Counted from the first letter of the stretch, positions 40,808 to 49,581 are shown. The stretch: DNA of 64,000 nucleotides from Novosphingobium aureum (GCF_015865035.1 NZ_JADZGI010000001.1:620001-684000); one strand, 5' to 3'. A program made the numbers and translations. The notes: a model not told the origin generated them from the sequence alone.

Positions 40808-40965
40808 GATGCAAGCGCGCTTAGGCCTGCGCGCCGCGCAATTCAAGCATGACGATCATGCCCTGTCGCGCAATTATCCGGCAGGAGGAAGCCCGCGTGG
40901 GCAACGCGCGGCAAACCGGGCGTAGGGTCCCGGTCTGCCGCGCAGCCCCGAAGGGCATCGCCAGA

Positions 40966-40994
40966 CAGGAGCGGTGGAAGGGGAACCGCTCCTG
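40966..40994. terminator. Hairpin downstream of the small secreted protein gene
   Basis: CAGGAGCGGT (40966-40975) and ACCGCTCCTG (40985-40994) form a perfect 10-bp stem with a 9-nt loop, 23 nt after the stop of the minus-strand gene. There is no U-tract. Confidence 0.5.
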
Positions 40995-41016
40995 CCTGGA
41001 CAGTCACGGGAGCCTG

Positions 41017-41409
41017 TCAGCGGCGGGCGTGCTGGGGCTTCTTGTTGAAATCGTGGCGTTCTGCTCGCAGCGAGGCGCGAATCTGGTCGGCCTTGCGCTC
41101 GAGCATGCGCACTTCGCTGCGCTGGAGACCGCCGCGCGCATAGCGTCCGTAGAGCCCGCGAAGCTCGCCCAAGTCACGCTTGAGGCTGGCGCTCTCGCGG
41201 CGCGAGAGGGTGCCGCGCCGGGTGGCCCGGTCGATGTCACGCGAGAGCTGGCTGATCTGGGTGCGGATCGTGTCGTTGCGCGCAGGGGTCATGTGCGCGG
41301 CCTGTGCGCGGTTGCCGTTGTGCACAGCGGCGGCATTTGCAGGAGCGACCGAGGCGATCGCGAAGCTGGCGACGAGGGCGGGGGCGAGGATCTTGGTGAG
41401 GGTACGCAT
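41017..41409 (-). CDS. Small secreted or periplasmic helical protein
   Basis: 130 residues from ATG 41409 (GAAAGG upstream). Residues 1-27 are a signal peptide cut after ANA. The mature part is basic and helical (ISQLSRDIDRATRRGTLSRR ... LERKADQIRASLRAERHD). No catalytic motif or named family was recognised. Single-gene unit. Confidence 0.7.
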   Translation of the reverse strand: MRTLTKILAPALVASFAIASVAPANAAAVHNGNRAQAAHMTPARNDTIRTQISQLSRDIDRATRRGTLSRRESASLKRDLGELRGLYGRYARGGLQRSEVRMLERKADQIRASLRAERHDFNKKPQHARR

Positions 41410-41587
41410 CGGGCTTTCCTTTCGTAGCTCGGTCTGGAGGTTTCGCCGTGGCGGGCGGCTCGGCCTCGTTCCGTGCATTCAGGATTAAGCCTCGAAAGAT
41501 GAACGCCAGTTATCTCTCCCGTCGCAGGATCGTGTGCAATTGTAAGAGAGTGTCGCGGTCCGCGCGGGCGGTGCTATAGGGATCGAC

Positions 41588-42106
41588 ATGACCGCATTTG
41601 CCGCCTTCCTGATCGTCCTTGCCACCGTCGCCACGATGGAGTTCGTGGCCTGGTCGAGCCACAAGTACATCATGCATGGTTTCGGCTGGGCCTGGCATCG
41701 CGACCACCACGAGCCGCACGACAAGCTGCTTGAGAAGAACGACCTTTACGCCCTGTTCGGCGCGGCGATCAGCATTGCGATGTTCGCGCTGGGATCGCCG
41801 CTGGTCATGGGCACCTCGGCGTGGGAGCCGGGGACCTGGATCGGGCTGGGCGTGCTCGTCTACGGCGTGATCTATACGCTGGTGCACGATGGCCTCGTTC
41901 ACCAGCGCTATTTCAAGTGGGTGCCCAAGCGTGGCTATGCCAAACGTCTGGTCCAGGCGCACAAGCTGCACCATGCGACCATCGGCAAGGAGGGGGGCGT
42001 TTCCTTCGGTTTCGTGCTGGCGCGCGATCCGGCGGTGCTCAAGCGCGAGCTGCGGGCCCAGCGCGAGCGCGGCATCGCCGTTCTGCGCGATGCAGTGGAC
42101 GCCTGA
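41588..42106 (+). CDS. crtZ: Beta-carotene hydroxylase CrtZ
   Basis: A 172-residue membrane di-iron hydroxylase with the histidine boxes HKYIMH, HRDHHEPH, HDGLVHQR and HKLHH. It adds 3-hydroxyl groups to beta-ionone rings, making zeaxanthin-type carotenoids. No other carotenoid gene is nearby, so crtZ stands alone here. GTGCTATAGGG at 41570-41580 may be part of its promoter. A miniature inverted-repeat element begins 42 nt after the stop. Confidence 0.95.
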   Translation: MTAFAAFLIVLATVATMEFVAWSSHKYIMHGFGWAWHRDHHEPHDKLLEKNDLYALFGAAISIAMFALGSPLVMGTSAWEPGTWIGLGVLVYGVIYTLVHDGLVHQRYFKWVPKRGYAKRLVQAHKLHHATIGKEGGVSFGFVLARDPAVLKRELRAQRERGIAVLRDAVDA

Positions 42107-42148
42107 CGACGCCTGCCTCGCGGCAACTTATGGGCCTTTGGCGGGTTA

Positions 42149-42412
42149 GGCTCAGGACCGAGTACTCGCGCCTACGAGGTTTGAAGAAAAATGGCTCAGA
42201 GCGAGGAAGGAAGGCAAAGGAATATGTCGATATTTCAAGACTTCCTGACGCTGCGCTGGGCCATTTTTATCAAATCCCTCCGGGACGCCGGAATGGCTTC
42301 CATCTCGAACCGAAGTGGCCTTGGACGGGCAACCAGCCCGTCCGGCGGCTACTGCGGCCCGATCTGTTCGCCATTTCGGCGCCTCGTAGGCGTGAGTACT
42401 CGGTCCTGAGCC
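42149..42412. mobile_element. Miniature inverted-repeat element (MITE), TA-flanked
   Basis: A 264-bp element bounded by 31-bp inverted repeats (42149-42179 and 42382-42412; ends GGCTCAGGACCGAGTACTCG) with one mismatch. TA lies directly outside both ends, as a TA target-site duplication of the IS630/Tc1-mariner type would leave. Inside are a nested hairpin (AAAAATGGC 42187-42195 / GCCATTTTT 42260-42268) and a perfect 8-bp stem (GGACGGGC 42323-42330 / GCCCGTCC 42336-42343). No transposase is encoded, so it would need one in trans. It fills most of the 340-nt gap between crtZ and the next gene. Confidence 0.75.
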
Positions 42413-42446
42413 TAGCTAGGGTTGATCTCCAGGAGGGACCAGCAAA

Positions 42447-43385
42447 GTGAACGACACTGCCACCGGCGCCGAGGCGCCGACCCCGCAAACTGACGAGGAC
42501 AAGATCGAAGAGCAGCGCCGCGCCGAACAGAAGGCCGAGCGCGAGAATGCCGAGCGCGAGATCGAGAGCGGCTCGACGCTCACGCGCAAGGAACGGCGCC
42601 GCGCATCCGAGCATAGCCGTCTCAGCGCGCTGACGGTCTACGCGATCATCGCCCGTGAGGGCGAGGAGGAGCTGCGCCGCCCGACATCCTCGTTGTGGTG
42701 GTCGGGCATTGCCGCGGGTATCGGCATCTCCACCTCGGTCTTCGCGCAAGGCCTGCTCTACGCCAATTTTCCCGACGACCCCAATCGCTGGCTGATTTCC
42801 TCGCTGGGTTACAGCGTCGGCTTCGTGCTGGTCATCCTCTCGCGCCTGCAGCTGTTCACCGAGAATACGCTGAGCGTGGTCCTGCCGATGCTCTCCGAGC
42901 CGAGCTGGGGCAAGCTGGGTCTGTCGGCAAGGCTCTGGGCTATCGTGCTGACGGCCAACTTCATCGGCACCTTCCTTACCGCCTTCTTCGTGCTGGCGAT
43001 GAGCGTCGAGGTCGGCGGCGAGCCGGCCGGCTACGTCAAGGCCATGCTCGAGGTTTCGCACCATGCTGCCGAAACGCAAGGCTGGGAGGCACTGGTCAAG
43101 GGAATCCCGGCAGGCTTCTTCATTGCGGCCTTGGTCTGGATGCTGCCCAGCTCCAAAGGATTCGAGCTGTGGGTGGTCATGCTCTTCACCGCCTTGATCG
43201 CGGCGGGGGGCTTCACGCACGTGATTGCCGGATCGACCGAGATGTTCATGCTGGTGGTCGATGGCCAGATTTCGGCGCGCGACGCTTTCCTGCAGTACCT
43301 GGCACCAACTTTCGCCGGCAACGTGATCGGCGGGACCGGGCTCTTCGCGATGCTCGCCTACGGGCAGATCCACGCCGAGATCTGA
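42447..43385 (+). CDS. Formate/nitrite transporter (FNT) family channel, YfdC-like
   Basis: 312 residues: a charged cytoplasmic N-terminus of about 75 residues, then six membrane helices with the FNT layout (SLGYSVGFVLVILSRLQLFTEN and the repeat GGFTHVIAGSTEMFML). The FNT-like central His motif is at FTHVIAG. The long charged N-terminus is typical of the YfdC subgroup, whose substrate is not known. GGAGG lies 9 nt before the GTG start. Confidence 0.85.
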   Translation: MNDTATGAEAPTPQTDEDKIEEQRRAEQKAERENAEREIESGSTLTRKERRRASEHSRLSALTVYAIIAREGEEELRRPTSSLWWSGIAAGIGISTSVFAQGLLYANFPDDPNRWLISSLGYSVGFVLVILSRLQLFTENTLSVVLPMLSEPSWGKLGLSARLWAIVLTANFIGTFLTAFFVLAMSVEVGGEPAGYVKAMLEVSHHAAETQGWEALVKGIPAGFFIAALVWMLPSSKGFELWVVMLFTALIAAGGFTHVIAGSTEMFMLVVDGQISARDAFLQYLAPTFAGNVIGGTGLFAMLAYGQIHAEI

Positions 43386-43405
43386 CGGGCGCGCACGGCA
43401 GCGTG

Positions 43406-43765
43406 CTATTCGTTGCGGGTCCAGATCCAGGGGCCCAGCACCGCGAGCACGCCGACCGGGATCAAGGCCACAGGAAAGCCGACGACAAACCAAGTGAAGG
43501 GGATCGAGCAGGTCATCGCGAGGATCGCGGAGACTTTGCCCTTGCGGCTGATCGCGCGCCGGTCGCGCCATGCGCGAAGGTGCGTGCCGTGCTTGGGGTG
43601 GTTGTAGAGCCGCTCGGCCCACTCGGGATGGCTCTTGGAAAAGCACCAGGCCGCGGCGAGGTAGAACACCACCGTGGGCATGACCGGGAGGAAGATGCCG
43701 ATCGTGCCCAGCGCGACGAAGACGACCCCCGCCGCGAGCCAGAACGAGCGTTTAAGCTTGCGCAT
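43406..43765 (-). CDS. DUF454 (YbaN-like) membrane protein
   Basis: A 119-residue protein with an N-terminal helix pair (VFVALGTIGIFLPVMPTVVFYL), the DUF454 signature CFSKSHPEWAERLYNHPKHG and two further helices. Function unknown. Its start overlaps the end of sufE by 14 nt, so the two are co-transcribed. Confidence 0.88.
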   Translation of the reverse strand: MRKLKRSFWLAAGVVFVALGTIGIFLPVMPTVVFYLAAAWCFSKSHPEWAERLYNHPKHGTHLRAWRDRRAISRKGKVSAILAMTCSIPFTWFVVGFPVALIPVGVLAVLGPWIWTRNE

Positions 43766-44165
43766 TGCGTGCGGCGGTCTCGCGGATCAGCGAGATCATG
43801 TTGGGCACGCCCTGAGTGCGGTTGGAACTGAGCTGGTTGCCGAGGTCGAACGGCGCCAGCGCTGCGGTGATGTCGGCCTCGGCCACTTCGGCGGCAGGCT
43901 TGTCCTGCACTGCCGAAATCACCAGCGCGACGATCCCCTTGGTGATCGCGGCATTGGAATCGGCGAGAAAGTGCAGCTTGTCCTCACCCTCGCGCGGCAT
44001 CGGGTAGACCCAGACCGAGGCCGAGCAGCCGCGCACCTTGGTGGCGTCGGTCTTGAGTGCGTCGGGCATGGGATCGAGCTCACGGCCCAATTCGATGAGC
44101 ATGCGATAGCGTTCGTCGCCATCGAGGAACTCGTATTCTTCAAGGATATCGTCGAGGCTGCGCAT
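43752..44165 (-). CDS. sufE: SufE-family sulfur acceptor
   Basis: A 137-residue protein with the SufE pattern: an N-terminal helix LDDILEEYEFLDGDERYRML, the acceptor cysteine Cys47 in KVRGCSASVWV and the C-terminal RTQGVPNMISLIRE. SufE takes sulfur from the cysteine desulfurase SufS for iron-sulfur assembly. The rest of the suf operon is not in the window. ATG 44165 is chosen to fit the family length. Confidence 0.93.
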   Translation of the reverse strand: MRSLDDILEEYEFLDGDERYRMLIELGRELDPMPDALKTDATKVRGCSASVWVYPMPREGEDKLHFLADSNAAITKGIVALVISAVQDKPAAEVAEADITAALAPFDLGNQLSSNRTQGVPNMISLIRETAARNAQA

Positions 44166-44341
44166 GTCATGCCATTTAGTCCCCATCGGACGAAGGGCAA
44201 GGGGGATGGCGCGGTGCGAGGGGCCAAGCGGTCTGCAGGTTCCGCCAGCAGCGCCGTGATCGGCGGGCCTGTTGGCCGCGCGCATCGGGGCAAGTGGCGA
44301 GGAACATTGCCTTGGCGCGCGCTTCCTGTCAGGGAAACCGC

Positions 44342-46414
44342 ATGAGCGCACCTCTCGACGAAGACCGCAGCCATCCCTTCTTCGCCATGCACGAGCATGG
44401 CTTCGTCAGGGTCGCGACCTCGACGCCGCACGTGCGCACCGCCGATGTCGCCTTCAACTGCGATGCCGTGCTCGCAGAAGCGCGCCGCGCGCACGAGGCG
44501 CAGGTGGACCTGCTGGTATTTCCCGAGCTGTGCCTGTCTTCCTACGCGATCGACGACCTGCACCTGCAGCTGGCGATGATCGAGGCGGTCGAGGCCGAGG
44601 TTGCCGAGATCGTGCGTGCCAGTGCCAGCCTCTCGCCGGTGCTGCTGGTCGGCGCCGCCATCGCGCACAAGTCGCGGCTCTACAACTGCGCGCTGGTTAT
44701 CGGCCACGGCAAGCTGCTCGGCGTGGTGCCCAAGTCCTACCTGCCCAATTACCGCGAGTTCTACGAAAAGCGCTGGTTCGCCGCCGGGCGCGGCCTGCGT
44801 GGCGGCACGATCCGCCTTGCCGGACACGAGGTGCCCTTCGGCACCGATCTCGTCTTCGCTTCCGAGGTCCTGCCGCACTTCCGCTTCTTCGCCGAAATCT
44901 GCGAGGACGTCTGGGCGCCGACCCCGCCCAGTTCGCTTGGCGCGCTGGCGGGCGCGACGATCCTTGCCAACCTGTCGGCCTCGAACATCACCATCGGCAA
45001 GTCGGACGAGCGCCACCTCTTGTGCCGTTCGCAGTCGGCGCGCGCGGTCGCGGCCTACGTCTATTGCGCCGCCGGGCACGGCGAGAGCACGACCGACATG
45101 GCCTGGGACGGGCAGGGCATGATCTACGAGCTGGGCGACCTGCTCGGCGAATCGCAGCGCTTCTCGCTCCATCCCGAACTTTGCATCGCCGACGTCGACT
45201 GCGAGCGGATCGATGCCGAGCGCATGCGCGTGCCGACCTTCAACGATGCCGCGCTCGAAGCGGGTCGTCCCGAGGACACCTTCCGCACGGTCGCCTTCCG
45301 CCACGCCCCGGCGCGCGGCGACATCGGCCTCGTGCGCCCGATCGCTCGCTTCCCCTTCGTGCCCGACCGCGCCGAGAAGCTCGACGCCGACTGCTACGAG
45401 GCGTTCAACATCCAGGTCGACGGGCTCATGCGCCGGATCGAGGCCACGAGCGCGAAGTCGATGGTGATCGGCATTTCGGGCGGGCTCGATTCGACCCATG
45501 CGCTGATCGTCGCCGCGCGCGCCTGCGACCGGCTCGACCTGCCGCGCAGCTTCATTCGCGGCTATACCATGCCCGGCTTCGGCACGAGCGATGGCACCAG
45601 GTCGAATGCTTGGAAGCTGATGGAGGCGCTGGGCATCACCGCCGAGGAAATCGACATCCGTCCTGCCTCGACCCGCATGCTCGAAGACATCGGCCACGCC
45701 TTCGCCAATGGCGAGCCTGTCTACGACGTCACTTTCGAGAACGTGCAGGCGGGGCTGCGCACCGACTACCTGTTCCGGCTCGCCAGCCAGCACAACGGTT
45801 TCGTCATCGGTACCGGCGACCTGTCCGAACTGGCGCTTGGCTGGTGTACTTACGGCGTGGGTGACCAGATGAGCCACTATGCGGTCAATGCCGGCGTGCC
45901 CAAGACGCTGATCCAGTACCTTATTGCCTGGTGCGCGCGCACCGGCGACTTCGATGCGGCGACAGGCGCGGTGCTGCTTGCGGTGCTCGACACCGAGATA
46001 TCGCCCGAGCTCGTGCCGGCTGGCACCGATGGCGCCTTGCAGAGCACCGAGGAGAAGATCGGGCCTTACGCGCTCAACGACTTCTTCGTGCACCACGTGA
46101 TGCGCTTCGGGCAGAAGCCGTCCAAGGTCGCCTTCCTCGCCTGGCATGCCTGGCACGACGCCAGTGCGCGCAGCTGGCCCGAGGGCTATCCGCAGGACCG
46201 CCGCGTGGCGTACGATCTTGCGGTCATCCGCAGCTGGCTGGAGAAATTCCTGCGCCGCTTCTTCGCTTTCAGCCAGTTCAAGCGCTCGGCGATCCCCAAT
46301 GGCCCGAAGGTTTCATCGGGCGGCGCTCTGTCGCCGCGCGGCGATTGGCGCGCGCCATCGGACGCGAGCGCGGCGGTATGGTTGGCGGAGCTGGATGCCA
46401 AGGTGCCGGGCTGA
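44342..46414 (+). CDS. nadE: Glutamine-dependent NAD+ synthetase
   Basis: A 690-residue two-domain enzyme. The nitrilase-type glutaminase domain covers about residues 1-300, with the nucleophile Cys187 in FFAEICEDVW. The ATP-pyrophosphatase synthetase domain begins with the P-loop ISGGLDST near 379. It makes NAD+ from nicotinic acid adenine dinucleotide using glutamine as ammonia donor. Divergent from sufE; ATG 44342 lies after TCAGGGAAACC. Confidence 0.96.
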   Translation: MSAPLDEDRSHPFFAMHEHGFVRVATSTPHVRTADVAFNCDAVLAEARRAHEAQVDLLVFPELCLSSYAIDDLHLQLAMIEAVEAEVAEIVRASASLSPVLLVGAAIAHKSRLYNCALVIGHGKLLGVVPKSYLPNYREFYEKRWFAAGRGLRGGTIRLAGHEVPFGTDLVFASEVLPHFRFFAEICEDVWAPTPPSSLGALAGATILANLSASNITIGKSDERHLLCRSQSARAVAAYVYCAAGHGESTTDMAWDGQGMIYELGDLLGESQRFSLHPELCIADVDCERIDAERMRVPTFNDAALEAGRPEDTFRTVAFRHAPARGDIGLVRPIARFPFVPDRAEKLDADCYEAFNIQVDGLMRRIEATSAKSMVIGISGGLDSTHALIVAARACDRLDLPRSFIRGYTMPGFGTSDGTRSNAWKLMEALGITAEEIDIRPASTRMLEDIGHAFANGEPVYDVTFENVQAGLRTDYLFRLASQHNGFVIGTGDLSELALGWCTYGVGDQMSHYAVNAGVPKTLIQYLIAWCARTGDFDAATGAVLLAVLDTEISPELVPAGTDGALQSTEEKIGPYALNDFFVHHVMRFGQKPSKVAFLAWHAWHDASARSWPEGYPQDRRVAYDLAVIRSWLEKFLRRFFAFSQFKRSAIPNGPKVSSGGALSPRGDWRAPSDASAAVWLAELDAKVPG

Positions 46415-46529
46415 GCTGCGCGCAATGGGGCGGACGGTCGTTAATTATGAGAGGATCTGGCACCGCACCGAACCGGCTTTGACGGGCTCAGCCTGAGCGG
46501 AGGGGCCGGTACAAGCCCCGCTACCTGCC

Positions 46530-46784
46530 TCAGTCGCGCAGCTTCTCGATCTCGCGGGCGAGGTCCTTGCTCTGGCGATCGTCGGTGGCGATGCGCTCGA
46601 GCACGGCGATACGTTCGCGCAGCTGTTCGATCTCGTGATCGACGTCGTCGTCACGATCGAGCAGGCGACCGGCGCGGCCCCGGCCCGAGCGGTGTTCGAT
46701 GCCGTCGCCGCGCTGCTTCTGGGCTTTCAGCCATGTCACGCAGCCGATCACGAAAATGATGACGACGGCTGTCCAGAAATTCAT
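46530..46784 (-). CDS. PspB-like membrane/coiled-coil protein 5 (array member)
   Basis: 84 residues: membrane helix at about 5-19 (AVVIIFVIGCVTWL), a charged linker, then a coiled coil ending in the shared motif RIAVLERIATDDRQSKDLAR and EIEKLRD. The gene starts within the last four bases of the previous member (ATGA). It is the last of five consecutive PspB-like genes. PspB in enterobacteria signals envelope stress with PspC and frees PspF from PspA. Confidence 0.75.
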   Translation of the reverse strand: MNFWTAVVIIFVIGCVTWLKAQKQRGDGIEHRSGRGRAGRLLDRDDDVDHEIEQLRERIAVLERIATDDRQSKDLAREIEKLRD

Positions 46785-47101
46785 CGACTGCTTACCTCGT
46801 TGGCTACCATCAGGGTCTTCTCGCTCTGTCCGTCGGCGCTTTCAAGCAGCGCGTCGATCTGGCGGGCGATCTCATCACTCTCGCTCGACTGGGTAACGAT
46901 TCTTTCGAGAACGCGCACCCGGTTTTCGAGCTCGATGTTCTTGGCGCTGAGCACGGCGCGCTCGGCGCCCTCGCCCGAGGTTATCTCGAGCTTGCGTTCG
47001 ATATGCGCGAGCCGGCGCTTGTAGGCGCTGGCGATGACCGCGGCGATGGCGACGAAGCCGCCGAAAACTACGATCAGGCCGATGATGTCCCCGAAGGTCA
47101 C
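46781..47101 (-). CDS. PspB-like membrane/coiled-coil protein 4 (array member)
   Basis: 106 residues: membrane helix at 6-26 (IIGLIVVFGGFVAIAAVIAS), basic YKRRLAH, then a coiled coil with RVRVLERIVTQSSESDEIAR and QIDALLE. Overlaps both neighbours by four bases. It has a longer tail after the motif than member 5. Confidence 0.75.
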   Translation of the reverse strand: MTFGDIIGLIVVFGGFVAIAAVIASAYKRRLAHIERKLEITSGEGAERAVLSAKNIELENRVRVLERIVTQSSESDEIARQIDALLESADGQSEKTLMVANEVSSR

Positions 47102-47454
47102 TGGCGCGTCTCCTTGTCCGCGGCCTGAGCAAGACTGCGTGCCTCGCGCAGGCCCTCGATCTGTCGGGCGACGTCGTAGCCCTGGTCGGTGACGATGCGC
47201 TCGACGGCGGCCATGCGGTCCTTCATCGCGCTGACCTCGGCGCGCAACTCGGCGTTTTCCTGGGTGAGCAGCTGGACCCGGGCCTGCGCCTCGCCGTCGG
47301 TCTTGGGGTAGATGCTCTTGCCCCAGGAATTCTCGAGCGGATAGCCGTGGCGCATGCGCAGCCAGTTGTTGAAGACCCAGCCGGCGGTGCCGATGGCCGT
47401 GGCGACGACAATGACGGGGCTGAGCATTTCGAGCGTGGCGAGATCGAGAGCCAT
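47098..47454 (-). CDS. PspB-like membrane/coiled-coil protein 3 (array member)
   Basis: 118 residues: membrane helix at 10-28, then the segment GWVFNNWLRMRHGYPLENSW, a coiled coil and the shared motif RMAAVERIVTDQGYDVARQI. The NNW-R-RHGY block is nearly the same as in the next member upstream (47483-47815), so the two are recent paralogues. GGATGCC precedes the ATG. Confidence 0.75.
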   Translation of the reverse strand: MALDLATLEMLSPVIVVATAIGTAGWVFNNWLRMRHGYPLENSWGKSIYPKTDGEAQARVQLLTQENAELRAEVSAMKDRMAAVERIVTDQGYDVARQIEGLREARSLAQAADKETRQ

Positions 47455-47482
47455 GATGGCATCCTTTCGTGGTGACGCGCGA

Positions 47483-47815
47483 TCAGCGCGGGCGGGGCTG
47501 CGCGGTGCGGTTGGTGTCGCGCTCGATGTCGAGGGCGGTTAGAGCCTCGATCTGGCGGGCCGTGTCGTAGCTGCTGTCGGTGACGATGACCTCGAGCGCG
47601 GCAGTACGCTTCTCGAGCTGGGCAATGCGCTCCAACAGCTTGGCATTGGCCTCTTCGTGGCGGCGGGTTGCGGCGGGATCGGTCTTTTCGGTCTTGCCGA
47701 AGAATTCGTCCTCGAGCGCGTAGCCGTGGCGTGCACGAATCCAGTTGTTGATCAGCCAGCCACCGGTGGACAGGGCGATGATCAGCAGGACGAAGTTGGG
47801 GCCACCCCAGTTCAT
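47483..47815 (-). CDS. PspB-like membrane/coiled-coil protein 2 (array member)
   Basis: 110 residues from ATG 47815: membrane helix at 7-22 (FVLLIIALSTGGWLI), INNWIRARHGYALEDEF, then a coiled coil and RTAALEVIVTDSSYDTARQI. Closest to the 47098-47454 gene. GGGAG lies six bases before the ATG. It starts 13 nt after the stop of member 1. Confidence 0.75.
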   Translation of the reverse strand: MNWGGPNFVLLIIALSTGGWLINNWIRARHGYALEDEFFGKTEKTDPAATRRHEEANAKLLERIAQLEKRTAALEVIVTDSSYDTARQIEALTALDIERDTNRTAQPRPR

Positions 47816-47828
47816 TTCGGCAGCTCCC

Positions 47829-48119
47829 TCAGTTGACGTGTTTGTCGGTGGCGGAATTGCGCTCGGTCTCGACGTTGCGCTGGTCGCGCAGGGCTTCGAT
47901 ATGCAGCGCGGTATCGAAGCCGCCATCGGTGACGATACGTTCGAGGACCCGGACGCGTTCTTCCAGTTCCGCCGCATTGGAGGCGTATTGCGCTGCCTTT
48001 TCCGCGGTGGCCTGAAGCTGGAGTTCCGCCATCTTGTGCTGGTGCTTGGTCCAGATCACCAGTCCGCCGACGATGAACGGCGCGAGCGGTATCAGGAGGG
48101 CGAGTGTTCCGGTATCCAT
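47829..48119 (-). CDS. PspB-like protein 1 (array member closest to PspB)
   Basis: 95 residues: membrane helix at 4-23 (GTLALLIPLAPFIVGGLVIW), TKHQHKMAEL, then a coiled coil and RVRVLERIVTDGGFDTALHI. Length and layout are closest to classical PspB, and the gene directly follows pspC. It may be the functional PspB, with the other four as variants. Confidence 0.78.
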   Translation of the reverse strand: MDTGTLALLIPLAPFIVGGLVIWTKHQHKMAELQLQATAEKAAQYASNAAELEERVRVLERIVTDGGFDTALHIEALRDQRNVETERNSATDKHVN

Positions 48120-48176
48120 GTCGTCTTGTCCCCGTTGGTGCCCGGCCCGTGAAGGGCCGGGGCCTGCTTGTGGCAA

Positions 48177-48563
48177 TCAGCGCAGATTTTCGATCTCGGC
48201 AGCGAGGCGCGGATTGCTGTTGGTGTAGTGCGCTTCCATCTCGGCGACGCGGCGGTCCATGTCGGACAGTTCGGCGCGGCGACGGTCGGAGCGGGTGACG
48301 CCGTCGCGGCGGGCCTGGCGGCGTTCCATGCGGCGCAGCAGGCGCTCTTCCTCGCGGGCAGAGTACAGGTCCATTGGGCGGTTGTCGGCGATGACCGCGA
48401 TCGCGATGTAGATCAGGATCGTGGACCCGAAGCCGAACAGTGTGAGCAATACCGCGCCCAGGCGCATCCAGAAGGCATCGACGCCGGTATAGTCGGCAAG
48501 GCCCGAGCACACGCCGAAGACCTTGGCGTTCGACTTGTCGAGATAGAAATGTCCGCGTGACAC
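48177..48563 (-). CDS. pspC: Phage shock protein C
   Basis: 128 residues. The PspC domain opens FYLDKSNAKVFGVCSGLADY and continues GVDAFWMRLGAVLLTLFGFG with one or two membrane segments. The cytoplasmic tail is a basic coil ending RVAEMEAHYTNSNPRLAAEI and ENLR, which resembles the end motif of the five PspB-like proteins. PspC senses envelope stress and binds PspA. It lies 140 nt downstream of pspA; that gap contains a GC-rich imperfect hairpin. Confidence 0.9.
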   Translation of the reverse strand: MSRGHFYLDKSNAKVFGVCSGLADYTGVDAFWMRLGAVLLTLFGFGSTILIYIAIAVIADNRPMDLYSAREEERLLRRMERRQARRDGVTRSDRRRAELSDMDRRVAEMEAHYTNSNPRLAAEIENLR

Positions 48564-48703
48564 TGTAGTTGTCCCTTCCCTTGGGTTGTCGTGTCGAGGA
48601 CGTCATCGCCCCCGCTATCCCCGGAAATTGCCCCCCTTTTCGGGGTGCCGCCGTGTCCGGCGCGCGCCTTTCCGGGAAGGCGCCGCGCCGCGGCAGCTGC
48701 GGA

Positions 48704-49393
48704 TCAGGCTTCGCTCTTGCCGGTCGCGGGCGAGCCCATCGACTTCTTCATCTCGGCAAGTTCGGCGTCGATCGAGTCTCCATCTGCGAGTGCCGCAATT
48801 TCATCGGCGAGCGTCGGCTGGCGCTCGTCGGCGAGGCCCATCGCCTCGGCGCGGCCTTCGGCATAGTCGACGCGGCGCTCGAGCTGGTCGAAGCGGGCGA
48901 GCGCCTCGTCGACGCGCTCGCTGGCGAGCAGCGTGCGCAGCTTGACGCGGTTCTCGGCGCTCTGCAGGCGCGCGGTGATTGCGCTCTGGCGGCTGCGCGC
49001 CTCGCGCAGGCGGTTCTGCAGCTTCTCGATGTCCTGCTCGTAAGCGCGCAGGCTGTCGTCGAGGACTGCGATTTCCTGGTGAAGCTGGCCAGCCATGTCG
49101 GAGGCCTTCTTCTTCTCGAGCAGGGCGGCGCGGGCGAGATCCTCGCGATCCTTGCTCAGTGCGAGCTGGGCCTTGTCGCCCCAGTCGGCCTGCAGCCGGT
49201 CGAGCTTGTCGACGTGGCGGCGCAGTTCCTTCTGGTCGGCGATGGTGCGTGCCGATGAGGTGCGCACTTCGACGAGGGTCTCTTCCATCTCGAGGATGAT
49301 CAGGCGGATCATCTTCGCGGGATCCTCGGCCTTGTCGAGCATGTCGTTGAAGTTGGCGGCGATGATGTCGCGGGTGCGCGAGAAGATGCCCAT
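48704..49393 (-). CDS. pspA: Phage shock protein A (PspA/IM30 family)
   Basis: A 229-residue, nearly all-helical protein starting MGIFSRTRDIIAANFNDMLD, with the PspA marker DPAKMIRLIILEMEETLVEV. PspA oligomers protect the inner membrane and hold the activator PspF inactive. The ATG at 49393 is fixed by the family N-terminus. The gene lies 188 nt after the small membrane gene that starts the unit. Confidence 0.95.
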   Translation of the reverse strand: MGIFSRTRDIIAANFNDMLDKAEDPAKMIRLIILEMEETLVEVRTSSARTIADQKELRRHVDKLDRLQADWGDKAQLALSKDREDLARAALLEKKKASDMAGQLHQEIAVLDDSLRAYEQDIEKLQNRLREARSRQSAITARLQSAENRVKLRTLLASERVDEALARFDQLERRVDYAEGRAEAMGLADERQPTLADEIAALADGDSIDAELAEMKKSMGSPATGKSEA

Positions 49394-49581
49394 GCTCGTA
49401 AATCCTTTTTTCGAGTGCGTGCCGCTGGTGAGGCGGTGCGATTGGTTGTGCGACCGGTATTGGTTGAAGGTGTGCTCGGTATGCTCGCCATGATCGTTGG
49501 CGGCGCCGAAGCGGGGGCGGTGGTCCCGCTGTGCAGATCCTTGCGAAGCTTGCAGGACCTCGATTTCCGCGTCGAGCCTGC

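Noticed and set aside
42125..42447. Small open frames inside the inverted-repeat element
   Set aside because: They are built from the inverted repeats and hairpins, have no ribosome binding site and show no transposase motif.
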